27,601 nt of DNA from CAWDLX01 sp046728155 (lineage in GTDB: Bacteria > Actinomycetota > Actinomycetes > Mycobacteriales > Micromonosporaceae): NCBI GenBank assembly GCA_046728155.1, contig JBKPDY010000167.1, positions 1 through 27,601 on the forward strand, written 5' to 3'. Numbering within the stretch: position 1 is the first letter of the stretch; each line of letters starts with the position of its first letter. The notes beneath the pieces are model-generated. The model did no database searches, was not told the DNA's origin, and saw nothing but the letters and a program-made list of their open reading frames with translations. The position numbers and the translations under genes were made by a program. Shown here one piece after another: positions 1 through 9,078 of the stretch.

Positions 1-361
1 GATGCTCGCTCGCTGTCGGCTCGGTCACTCCGCCTCGCCTCCGCGCTCGCTGCGCGCCTCGGGCCCAGCGGCCCTGCGATGCTCGCTCGCTGTCGGCTCG
101 GTCACTCCGCCTCGCCTCCCGGCTCGCTGCGCGTCGGGCCCCAAATGGCAACGTCTCATGCCGGCGGGGTGGTCCGGAACGGACCCCCGAAGATCCAACA
201 GAATATCGAAGAAGTCCAGTTTTCTCGGCGTGCCGCGATATTTTGTTGGATCTTGGCCGTGCCACCGGGCAGGCCGAGCGGCTCGGCGATGCTCGCTCGC
301 TGTCGGCGCGGTCATTCCGGCACGGTAGCCGATCGCGGCATATCCTGCCGGTCCGATGTTG
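1..361. repeat. Gene-free region with tandem and dispersed GC-rich repeats
   Basis: No gene is supported here. A unit beginning GATGCTCGCTCGCTGTCGGC occurs at 1 and again at 78 (period 77). The first 42 bases are identical, and the rest is similar, including the GCTCGCTGCGCG and CGGGCCC segments. A third, shorter copy starts at 288 and a fourth, diverged copy (GATGCTCACTCGCTGTCGGC) starts at 1059, between gpgP and rsfS. The open frames across this stretch encode only Arg/Ala/Ser-rich sequence and look like translation of the repeat. A long inverted repeat at 190-254 lies inside the region and is listed separately. The region follows the 3' end of the minus-strand gpgP-like gene. Confidence 0.75.
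190..254. repeat. Long AT-rich inverted repeat (19-bp arms)
   Basis: The left arm (190-208, AAGATCCAACAGAATATCG) pairs with the right arm (236-254, CGATATTTTGTTGGATCTT) over 19 positions. The only non-Watson-Crick position is 201/243, which would be a G-U pair in RNA. The loop is 27 nt. The arms are strikingly AT-rich for this genome. The element lies about 110 bp past the stop of the minus-strand gpgP-like gene. No T-run follows on either strand, so it does not look like an ordinary intrinsic terminator. It could be a palindromic repeat unit or a protein-binding site. Confidence 0.8.
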
Positions 362-956
362 TCAGGGCAGGTTGTGCCCAACCAACTGCCACCCACGCGT
401 CACATGACGGTGCAGTTCGGTGCGATGGCAATTGTGCAGCGGACCGAGAGTCGCCCAGATCCGCTCCGGCCAATCCAGTAAAGTGGCGCAACCGAGTCGC
501 GCGCTGCCGCCGTGCACGACCAGGACGACAGTCCCGTCGCCGACCTGCTCGACGGCGTCGTGGAACGCCGCGGAGCAGCGCTTGGCCATGTCCTCGAAGC
601 TCTCGACACCGGCGACGACCATGCCGTCCGCGAGCGAGCGGGCGATGTCGTCCGGGTAAGGTTCGCGGATCTCCGCGTCAGTGAGCCCTTGCCACGGCCC
701 GAAGTTGCGCTCGCGCAACCGAGGATCCAGCTGCACGGCCAGGCCGGTCAGCTCGGCCAGGGTCTCGGCCGTCTGAGTCGCGCGGCGCAGATCGCTGGAG
801 ATGATCAGATCTGGGCCGCGCTCAGCCACCCGTACCGCCGCCTCCGCCGCCTCCGCCAGGCCGACCTCGTCCAACTCGACATCGGCCAGACCCTGGACCC
901 CTACCGACAGCGTTCCACCGCGTCCGGCCGTGTCGCCAGACGATCAGCCTTGTCAT
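362..956 (-). pseudogene. gpgP: Histidine phosphatase (GpgP-like), apparent +1 frameshift
   Basis: This is a histidine phosphatase superfamily gene. Its position next to rsfS and nadD matches the mycobacterial glucosyl-3-phosphoglycerate phosphatase (Rv2419c) locus. The N-terminus is read from the ATG at 956, preceded by GGAGG, and encodes MTRLIVWRHGRTRWN with the catalytic RHG motif (His9). That frame ends in an apparent extra base in a run of four C at 898-901. The rest (DVELDEVGLAEA, SSDLRRATQT, LRERNFGPWQG, and the second active-site VVHGG) is in another frame down to the stop at 362. Removing one C gives a continuous protein of about 197 aa, normal for the family. As it stands, the only in-frame start for the main part is TTG at 874, which would lose the catalytic His. 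The exact substrate is inferred from context only. Confidence 0.8.
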
Positions 957-1058
957 GTCTGCTCGCCTCCGCGCTCGCTCCGCTGCTGCCACCCCACGAA
1001 GACGCTCCGCTGCGCTCCACGCCTCCGCGGGGACCCCGGCTGAGGCCTGTCGGCCCTT

Positions 1059-1084
1059 CGATGCTCACTCGCTGTCGGCTCGCT
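1059..1084. repeat. Diverged copy of the left-edge repeat
   Basis: This is GATGCTCACTCGCTGTCGGC plus a few bases, differing by one base from the repeat start at 1, 78 and 288. It sits in the 130-bp spacer between the rsfS stop and the gpgP-like start. That spacer also holds related GCTCGC/GCTCCGCTGCG segments at about 960-1020. Confidence 0.6.
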
Positions 1085-1086
1085 TG

Positions 1087-1476
1087 TCATGCCACGTCGT
1101 GGTCGACGAGGTCACGGTCGACGAACGGGACCCGGGGCACGTCCTTCCACAGCCGATCGAGCGAGTAGAACTCGCGCTCCTCCGCGTGCTGGATGTGCAC
1201 GACGATGTCGACGTAGTCCAGCAGCACCCAGCGCCCACCGCGCTCGCCCTCCCGCCGTACGGGCTTAGCCTTCTCCGGAAGAGCGAGCAGCCGTTCCTCG
1301 ACCGCGTCGACGATCGCGAGCACCTGCCGTTCGTTCGGCGCGGAGGCGAGGAGGAAGAGGTCGGTGATCACAAGCTGGTCGCCCACGTCGAGGATGACGA
1401 TGTTCTCGGCCTTCTTGTCCGCGGCGGCCTGGGCCCCTGCGAGCGCCAGCTCCAGCGCCCGTTCCGATGCCGACAC
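1087..1476 (-). CDS. rsfS: Ribosomal silencing factor RsfS
   Basis: This encodes a 129-aa protein of the RsfS/Iojap/YbeB family. Members bind ribosomal protein L14 on the large subunit and block subunit joining, lowering translation when nutrients are scarce. Family hallmarks visible are KKAENIVILDVGDQL followed by ITDLFLLASAPNERQV near residues 21-52, and WVLLDYVDIVVHIQ followed by REFYSLDRLW near residues 83-110. The length is typical. The start is GTG at 1476. It lies 114 bp downstream of nadD on the same strand, the conserved nadD-rsfS pairing of actinobacteria. The C-terminal tail after residue 115 is unremarkable. Confidence 0.95.
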   Translation of the reverse strand: MSASERALELALAGAQAAADKKAENIVILDVGDQLVITDLFLLASAPNERQVLAIVDAVEERLLALPEKAKPVRREGERGGRWVLLDYVDIVVHIQHAEEREFYSLDRLWKDVPRVPFVDRDLVDHDVA

Positions 1477-1489
1477 GTGGCTCCAATCT

Positions 1490-1531
1490 CTCGGCGTATC
1501 CCTGATCTCTCGGCCGTATCCCTTTCAGGGT
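1490..1531. repeat. Short imperfect direct repeat between nadD and rsfS
   Basis: TCTCTCGGCGTATCCCT is followed at once by TCTCTCGGCCGTATCCCT, an imperfect tandem duplication of about 18 bp in the nadD-rsfS spacer. On the minus strand each copy contains GGATAC, which could be read as a weak -10 element, but no convincing -35 accompanies it. Confidence 0.45.
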
Positions 1532-1590
1532 CTCACGAAGGCTACCGCCCCACCGTCGTTGCAAACCCGATCGAATCCCCCAATCGGCTA

Positions 1591-2335
1591 TCAACGGTAG
1601 AGATGGCGCTTGTTGATGTACTGCACGACACCGTCCGGTACGAGGTACCAGACCGGCAGGCCCGCCGCGACCCTGGCCCGACAGTCGGTCGACGAGATCG
1701 CCATCGCCGGTACCTGGACGAGGCTGACGACGTCGCGGGGCAGGTGGTCGTCGGTGAGCAGGAAGCCCGGCCGGGTGACCCCGATGAAGTGGGCGAGCTC
1801 GAAGAGCTGGTCGGTCTCCTTCCAGGACAGGATCTTGTCCAGCACGTCGGCTCCCGTGATGAAGAAGAGCTGGACCTTCGGCCCGTACTGGCTCTTCAGG
1901 TCCCGCAACGTGTCCACTGTGAACGTGGGACCGCCGCGATCGATGTCGACGCGACTGACGTGAAAACTGGGATTGCTCGCCGTGGCGATCACCGTCATGA
2001 GGTACCGGTCCTCGGCCGGACTGACGGGTTCGGTGCCCTTCTGCCACGGCTGGCCGGTCGGTACGAACACGACCTCATCGAGCAGGAACCGGCTCGCCAC
2101 CTCGCTCGCCGCCACCAGGTGTCCATGGTGGATCGGGTCGAACGTGCCGCCCATGATGCCCACCCGGCGGGGTTCCGGGCGCCTCGTACGGGCCGTAGGG
2201 GTCCGCGGTGCCCGTGCGCCAGTAGCCCTCCCGGTCCTGGTCGCGGTCGAACGGGCCGAAGTGCGCGTGGGCCGGGCTGGTGCCTTGACCGCACCTGCCT
2301 TTACCGGCGTGGCCGCCTTTGGAACGGCCTTGCGG

Positions 2336-2343
<8 letters not shown>
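1591..2343 (-). CDS. nadD: Nicotinate-nucleotide adenylyltransferase NadD
   Basis: NadD transfers AMP from ATP to nicotinate mononucleotide to give deamido-NAD in NAD synthesis. The nucleotidyltransferase motif GGTFDPIHHGHL is at residues 65-76 of the longest reading. The ISSTDCR ATP-binding motif is near the C-terminus, followed by YLVPDGVVQYI. The core is about 190 aa, as usual. The ATG at 2343 overlaps the pepN stop (ATGA), suggesting translational coupling, but it adds some 60 Arg/Thr/Ala-rich residues not typical of the family. A GTG at 2163 or ATG at 2154 would give a family-sized protein. Within 2175-2290 another frame has the coding-type GC3 pattern (see findings), so the N-terminal extension in this frame is doubtful. 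The enzyme assignment is secure; the start is not. Confidence 0.92.
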
Positions 2344-4867
<2,524 letters not shown>

Positions 4868-4873
4868 CCATCG

Positions 4874-4879
4874 AGCCTA
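4874..4879 (-). promoter_or_regulatory. Putative -10 element of pepN (leaderless)
   Basis: TAGGCT on the minus strand lies six bases before the pepN ATG. This fits the actinobacterial TANNNT spacing for leaderless mRNAs. No strong -35 is visible. Confidence 0.4.
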
Positions 4880-4899
4880 CGTGCACCGCGTGGGGGTCG

Positions 4900-4927
4900 T
4901 TGGCGCTGGTGCCGGCACTGGCATTCT
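4900..4927 (+). promoter_or_regulatory. Possible promoter of the trpS leader
   Basis: TTGGCG (4900-4905) and CATTCT (4922-4927) are separated by 16 bp on the plus strand. Transcription would begin about ten bases before the leader peptide ATG at 4943. An alternative -10, TATCGT at 4931, would make the leader peptide nearly leaderless. Both are weak matches. Confidence 0.3.
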
Positions 4928-4942
4928 TGCTATCGTCGGCTC

Positions 4943-4984
4943 ATGCGGACAACGCCGAACGTACTCGGTTGGTGGCGCCCCTGA
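4943..4984 (+). CDS. trpL: trp leader peptide MRTTPNVLGWWRP
   Basis: A 13-codon open frame, ATG to TGA, encoding MRTTPNVLGWWRP. Tandem TGG codons are at 4970-4975, two codons before the final Pro. It is too short for routine gene calling. It lies 115 bp upstream of trpS and directly in front of a set of mutually exclusive hairpins. The arrangement is that of a classical ribosome-mediated attenuator: ribosomes stalling at the Trp codons when charged tRNA-Trp is scarce would change which hairpin forms. An auxiliary TrpRS gene in Streptomyces is known to be controlled this way. Confidence 0.85.
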   Translation: MRTTPNVLGWWRP

Positions 4985-5049
4985 GGGCGGCCACATTCGT
5001 TCGCGTACCCACATCCACGCGGCCGCCCGACCTGGGCGGCCGTTTCGTG
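4976..5049 (+). promoter_or_regulatory. Ribosome-mediated trp attenuator of trpS
   Basis: Four segments are visible. Segment 1 is CGCCC (4976-4980), overlapping the codons after the Trp pair. Segment 2 is GGGCGGCC (4985-4992). Segment 3 is GGCCGCCC (5021-5028). Segment 4 is GGGCGGCC (5034-5041). Segments 1:2 form a 5-bp hairpin with a CTGA loop. Segments 2:3 form an 8-bp antiterminator. Segments 3:4 form a 9-bp terminator stem (5020-5042) with a GACCT loop followed by TTTCGTGT. Segments 2 and 4 are identical, so they compete for segment 3. Stalling at the tandem Trp codons would mask segment 1, free segment 2 and prevent the terminator. Confidence 0.85.
5020..5045 (+). terminator. Attenuator terminator hairpin (3:4)
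   Basis: CGGCCGCCC, loop GACCT, then GGGCGGCCG followed by TTT. It is a perfect 9-bp GC stem. The U-run is short, as is common in high-GC actinobacteria. Confidence 0.75.
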
Positions 5050-5099
5050 TGTCCACGGCTGGTCCGGCGAGGGCGTCCAAATCCGTCGAGGAGAAAGCC

Positions 5100-6113
5100 A
5101 TGACCACCGCCACCACCATTACCGCGCCCGCGACTACCGGCCGTCGCCTCTCCGGGTTCAAGCCCACCGGCCGCCTGCACATCGGCAATTACCTCGGTGC
5201 CATCCGCCCGATGCTCGATGCGCAGCAGACCAGCGAGTCAGTCGTCATGATCGTCGACCTGCACGCACTGACCGTGGAGCACGACCCGCAACGGCTGCGG
5301 GCGTTCACCACCGAAACGCTCGCGACCCTGCTCGCCTGCGGCGTCGACCCCGTGACTGCCCTGTGCTACGTCCAGTCCGACGTTCCGGAACACGCCGAAT
5401 TGCACTATCTGCTGGAGTGTTCCACCGGCTACGGCGAGGCCGCCAGGATGATCCAGTTCCGGGAGAAGTCGCGGGCCGAGCGTCAGGTCAGGCTTTCGCT
5501 GTTGACGTACCCCGTGCTCATGGCCGCGGACATTCTGCTCCATGACACGGCCGAGGTACCGGTGGGCGATGATCAGACCCAGCACATCGAACTCGCCCGC
5601 GATGTGGCCAACCGGTTCAACACGCGTTACGGCCGGACCTTCGTCGTGCCCCGCGCGGTCAACCCCGGAGTCGCCGCCCGGGTCATGGATCTTACCGACC
5701 CGGTGGGGAAGATGGGAAAGTCATCCACATCAGACGGTGGGACCATTCACCTGCTCGATGACCCGGATACCGTTCGACGCAAGGTTTCTCGGGCCGTGAC
5801 CGATGGCCACGCCGAGGTACTCTACGACCCTGACCGGCGGCCGGGTGTGGCCAACCTGCTGGCGATTCTCGCCGCCTGCACCCGTGACCAGCCCGACGTG
5901 GCGGCGCAACTCTACGACAGCTACGCCGACCTGAAGGAGAACGTGGCGCAGGCCATTGTGGACACTCTCACCCCGATCCAGGCCCGCTTTCGCGAGATCG
6001 TGGCGGAGCCGGGCTACCTCGGCCAGGTTCGTCGGGAGGGAGCCATCCGTGCCCGGGATCGGGCCGCGGCCACGCTCGCGCGGGCTAAACGGGCGATCGG
6101 CCTCACGTCGTGA
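5100..6113 (+). CDS. trpS: Tryptophanyl-tRNA synthetase, attenuator-controlled
   Basis: A 337-aa class I synthetase that charges tRNA-Trp. The ATP-binding HIGH-type motif is HIGN at residues 27-30 in FKPTGRLHIGNYLGAI. GDDQTQHIEL is at 156-165. The signature lysine loop reads KMGKS at 204-208 instead of KMSKS. The start ATG at 5100 has GAGGAG eight to twelve bases upstream; the frame is open further upstream, but that part holds the attenuator. The leader peptide and hairpins just before it imply induction when charged tRNA-Trp is low. In Streptomyces the attenuated gene is an auxiliary TrpRS resistant to indolmycin-type inhibitors, so this may be the stress or resistance copy rather than the housekeeping one. 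That last point is inference. It converges with obg, 30 bp apart. Confidence 0.95.
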   Translation: MTTATTITAPATTGRRLSGFKPTGRLHIGNYLGAIRPMLDAQQTSESVVMIVDLHALTVEHDPQRLRAFTTETLATLLACGVDPVTALCYVQSDVPEHAELHYLLECSTGYGEAARMIQFREKSRAERQVRLSLLTYPVLMAADILLHDTAEVPVGDDQTQHIELARDVANRFNTRYGRTFVVPRAVNPGVAARVMDLTDPVGKMGKSSTSDGGTIHLLDDPDTVRRKVSRAVTDGHAEVLYDPDRRPGVANLLAILAACTRDQPDVAAQLYDSYADLKENVAQAIVDTLTPIQARFREIVAEPGYLGQVRREGAIRARDRAAATLARAKRAIGLTS

Positions 6114-6143
6114 GTCTGCTTGTCCGGACAGTTTACCGACACA

Positions 6144-7562
6144 TCAGGGCTCGTCGGCTGGACGTTGCCGGCGGGCCTTGCGGGCGGCGAGGCGCTGGGC
6201 GGCGGTCGGCCGGGTGGACGGCTCCTCCAGGCGGTAGTCCGTCCCCCGTTGTCCCGGGGTGAAGTCCGATCCCGCATAGATACTTGGCTGCCAGTCGAAC
6301 TCGTAGGCGCTGATCCGTACCAGACTGCCGGGGGTTGCTCCCTGCTTGGCGAGCGCCTCCTCGACACCGAGGCGGGCCAACCGGTCGGCCAGGTACCCAA
6401 CGGCTTCCTCGTTGTCGAAGTTGGTCTGGCGAACCCATCGCTCCGGCCTCGCACCGTGCACGACGTAGGTATCGTCGTCGACCGCCTCGATCGTGAAACC
6501 CGCGTCGTCAACGGCGGGCGGGCGCACCACGGTCCGGGTGGGCTGTCCCGTCGGCTCCAAAGCCCGGTGCTGCCGTACGATCTCGGCGAGCGCGAAGGTC
6601 AACGGCCGCAGGCCTTCCCGGGTGACGGCGCTCACCTCGAACACCGGCCAGCCGCGGTCGGCGACGTCGGACCGCACGATCTCGGCGAGGTCCCGGCCGT
6701 CCGGTACGTCAATCTTGTTCAGCACCACGACCCGTGGTCGATCGTCGAGGCCGCCGTAGGCGCTCAGCTCGGCCTCGATCGCGGCGATGTCGGAGACCGG
6801 GTCGCGGCCGGGTTCGAGCGTCGCGCAGTCGACGACATGGGCCAGCACCGCGCAGCGCTCGATGTGGCGAAGGAACTTCAGGCCGAGGCCTTTGCCGGTC
6901 GCCGCGCCGGGCACCAGGCCCGGTACATCGGCAACGACGAAACTGTCGTCACCGGCCTGCACGACGCCGAGGTTCGGCACGAGTGTCGTGAATGGATAGT
7001 CCGCGATCTTCGGCCGCGCCGAGGAGAGGACGGCGATCAGTGACGACTTGCCCGCCGAGGGAAAGCCGACCAGCCCTACGTCGGCGACACTCTTGAGTTC
7101 GAGGACCACCTCGAGACTCTCGCCCGGCTCACCCAGCTCGGCGAAGCCGGGTGCCCGGCGACGCGTGTTGGCCAACGACGCGTTTCCCCGTCCGCCCCGG
7201 CCACCCCGGGCGATCTCGTACTCGGTCCCGTCACCGACCAGGTCGGCGAGGACGGCTCCGGCAGCCGTCTGCACCGCGGTTCCGTTGGGCACCCGCAGGA
7301 TGAGGTCGCGACCGTTGGCCCCGTCGCGGTTCTTGCCGGAGCCGCCCGCACCGTTCTCCGCCTTCACGTGCGGGTGGAAATGGAAGTCGAGCAGCGTGTG
7401 CACGCCCGGATCGACAACCAGCCTGACACTCCCGCCGTGGCCGCCGTTGCCGCCGTCGGGCCCGCCCAACGGCTTGAACTTCTCCCGAAGGATCGACACG
7501 CAGCCGTGACCTCCGTTGCCGGCCCGGACGTGCAGGACGGCCCAGTCGACGTAACTGGTCAT
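6144..7562 (-). CDS. obg: GTPase Obg (CgtA)
   Basis: A 472-aa essential GTPase that binds the 50S subunit and links ribosome maturation to growth and the stringent response. The glycine-rich Obg fold occupies about residues 1-158 (GNGGHG, GGPDGGNGGHGG, GAGGSGKNRDG). The GTPase domain has the P-loop GFPSAGKSS at 166-174, switch I ADYPFTTLVPNLG, DVPG at 212-215 and NKID at 282-285. A C-terminal OCT domain follows at about 350-430 (GFTIEAVDDDTYVVHG), with a charged tail. The length fits actinobacterial Obg. The start ATG is at 7562. It lies 85 bp downstream of rpmA in the rplU-rpmA-obg operon. The usual next genes proB and proA are absent; trpS converges from the other side. Confidence 0.97.
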   Translation of the reverse strand: MTSYVDWAVLHVRAGNGGHGCVSILREKFKPLGGPDGGNGGHGGSVRLVVDPGVHTLLDFHFHPHVKAENGAGGSGKNRDGANGRDLILRVPNGTAVQTAAGAVLADLVGDGTEYEIARGGRGGRGNASLANTRRRAPGFAELGEPGESLEVVLELKSVADVGLVGFPSAGKSSLIAVLSSARPKIADYPFTTLVPNLGVVQAGDDSFVVADVPGLVPGAATGKGLGLKFLRHIERCAVLAHVVDCATLEPGRDPVSDIAAIEAELSAYGGLDDRPRVVVLNKIDVPDGRDLAEIVRSDVADRGWPVFEVSAVTREGLRPLTFALAEIVRQHRALEPTGQPTRTVVRPPAVDDAGFTIEAVDDDTYVVHGARPERWVRQTNFDNEEAVGYLADRLARLGVEEALAKQGATPGSLVRISAYEFDWQPSIYAGSDFTPGQRGTDYRLEEPSTRPTAAQRLAARKARRQRPADEP

Positions 7563-7647
7563 GGCTCCCTCCTGCGGATCAGGTCCACAACGAAGCGGCG
7601 GGCGGAGGTCGCACCCCAGCCCGCCGCCCGCGGAGTCACATGCCCGA

Positions 7648-7905
7648 TCAGACCTCGGCCGGGACTATGTTGACGACCTTGCGGCCGCGCTTGGTTCCGA
7701 ACTGGACAGCTCCGGCGGCCAGGGCGAACAGCGTGTCGTCGTCGCCCCGCCCCACCATCTCGCCCGGGTGGAACTTGGTGCCGCGCTGGCGGACAAGGAT
7801 TTCGCCCGCGTTGACGACCTGCCCCCCGAACCGCTTGACGCCGAGTCGCTGGGCCTGCGAGTCGCGACCATTGCGGGAGCTGGACGCGCCCTTCTTGTGA
7901 GCCAT
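7648..7905 (-). CDS. rpmA: Ribosomal protein bL27
   Basis: An 85-aa L27 of the large subunit, whose N-terminal arm reaches the peptidyl transferase centre. The conserved N-terminus MAHKKGASSSRNGRDSQAQR and the following GVKRFGGQVV are clear. GTKFHPGEMVGRGDDDTLFAL is also typical, ending in RKVVNIVPAEV. No N-terminal cleavage extension is present. The stop of rplU is 11 bp upstream, so the two are co-transcribed. Confidence 0.98.
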   Translation of the reverse strand: MAHKKGASSSRNGRDSQAQRLGVKRFGGQVVNAGEILVRQRGTKFHPGEMVGRGDDDTLFALAAGAVQFGTKRGRKVVNIVPAEV

Positions 7906-7916
7906 GGTGTCTGCGC

Positions 7917-8231
7917 CTACTTCCCGCTCGAGATGCCGGTGACCTTGATCTGCGTCAGCGGCTGGCGGTGCCCCTGCCGCTTGTGGTAGCCGGTCTTGTT
8001 CTTGAACTTGTGAATCCGGATCTTCGGTCCCTTGGTGTGACCGACGAGCTCGGCCGTGACCGCGGCTCCGGACAGTTCGGCGGCCCCGGTCACAAGGGTG
8101 TCGCCGTCGACGAGGAGCACCGCCGCGAGGTTCACCGTGTCGCCAGGCTCGCCGGCGAGCTTCTCGACCTCGAGCACGTCGCCCTCGGCGACCCGGTACT
8201 GCTTGCCGCCGGTCTTGACGATCGCGTACAT
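7917..8231 (-). CDS. rplU: Ribosomal protein bL21
   Basis: A 104-aa L21 of the 50S subunit. The start is the ATG at 8231, giving MYAIVKTGGKQYRVAEGD, the canonical N-terminus. The frame is open upstream to 9023, but that region contains the promoter and another gene on the same strand. Conserved GPKIRIHKFKNKTGYHKRQG and the terminal QIKVTGI are present. First gene of rplU-rpmA-obg. It has a leader of about 105 nt after the proposed -10. Confidence 0.98.
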   Translation of the reverse strand: MYAIVKTGGKQYRVAEGDVLEVEKLAGEPGDTVNLAAVLLVDGDTLVTGAAELSGAAVTAELVGHTKGPKIRIHKFKNKTGYHKRQGHRQPLTQIKVTGISSGK

Positions 8232-8342
8232 GGACGCGGACTCCTGTCTGTCTGGTGCGATGGTTCGGTATGGTGCGGACCCGCCGCTGGACACGTGTTC
8301 CATGGCACGCACAACCGTGCGCACGAGGTGCGCCGACATCTG

Positions 8343-8372
8343 AGAATACGGCATGCCGCCGGCGAGTCCCAA
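8343..8372 (-). promoter_or_regulatory. Promoter of rplU-rpmA-obg
   Basis: On the minus strand TTGGGA (8372-8367) and TATTCT (8348-8343) are separated by 18 bp. This is a good match to the housekeeping actinobacterial promoter form. It would start transcription about 105 nt before the rplU ATG. Confidence 0.55.
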
Positions 8373-8440
8373 ACCGGCCGCCCGGCCGCCGAACCCCCAG
8401 ATCCGGCCCCTCGGCGAACCGGCCGCTCGGCCGCCGAGCT
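8372..8440. repeat. Imperfect repeat and hairpin after the lipoprotein gene
   Basis: Two similar GC-rich segments, AACCGGCCGCCCGGCCGCCG (from 8372) and AACCGGCCGCTCGGCCGCCG (from 8417), differ by one base. CTCGGCG (8410-8416) pairs with CGCCGAG (8432-8438). The hairpin lies 20 bp past the stop of the lipoprotein gene and may stop its transcript before the rplU promoter. It has no T-run. Confidence 0.4.
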
Positions 8441-8458
8441 CAGAACCAGCCGAGGCTG

Positions 8459-8932
8459 TCAGCCGCAGGCGCGGGTCAGGGCGCGCGAGAGCCCCCCGAG
8501 CTGCCGGGCGATGTCGGCTTGGTTGCCCGAGTACGTCTCTGCGCACACGGCCTGAAGAGTCGCCGCACCGCCATTGAGCGCCCGGCGCAGGGACGCCTCG
8601 ACCGGCCGCCGCGCCCAGGTGGCGAACGAACCGGCCAATGCAAGCAGCCGGGTCTGGATCGTGTCGGCCGCCGTCACGATGGCCACATGATCGCCCTTGG
8701 CCGCTGCTCGGTCGATCGCGTCGAGCTCGGCGTTGAAGCTCCGGGTCACCCCGAGCACGGCCTTCGTCGCGTCGTGGCAGACCCGTCGATTGACCGCCGG
8801 ATCCGGCTTGACCAACGGGGCCGCGGAGAGCGCCACCGGCAGCAGACCACGTGACGAGGCGCTCGACGCGCAGGCCGACGACCCGGCAAGGAGCGCCACC
8901 GCCGCAAGAGCCGAGAGCACCACCCGTCGCAT
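8459..8932 (-). CDS. Putative secreted lipoprotein, unknown function
   Basis: 157 aa. The N-terminus MRRVVLSALAAVALLAGSSAC is a typical signal peptide with a lipobox-like SSAC. Cys21 would be the lipid-modified residue, though Ser at -3 makes the box imperfect, so a plain secreted protein is possible. The mature part is mainly helical, with further Cys residues at VCHDA, AVCAE and the end (ACG). Three mature-region Cys are unusual for a lipoprotein and could allow one disulphide. I do not recognise a family. It sits between rne and rplU on the same strand, with about 145 bp to the rne stop. Confidence 0.7.
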   Translation of the reverse strand: MRRVVLSALAAVALLAGSSACASSASSRGLLPVALSAAPLVKPDPAVNRRVCHDATKAVLGVTRSFNAELDAIDRAAAKGDHVAIVTAADTIQTRLLALAGSFATWARRPVEASLRRALNGGAATLQAVCAETYSGNQADIARQLGGLSRALTRACG

Positions 8933-9078
8933 CGACGCCCCGCATCGCCGCGTGTAGCAAACCTGTCGCTACCAATCTAGGGATCGAGCGGCGCTGACCG
9001 AACCCGAATCGACAGATCTGCATCGACCGGAGACGCGACCGTTACCCGAACGAAGCCACGGACACAGCGACGAAACAG

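Noticed and set aside
8232..9023. Upstream extension of the rplU frame (368 codons in total)
   Set aside because: L21 has a canonical N-terminus at 8231. The extension covers the promoter and a lipoprotein gene read in another frame.
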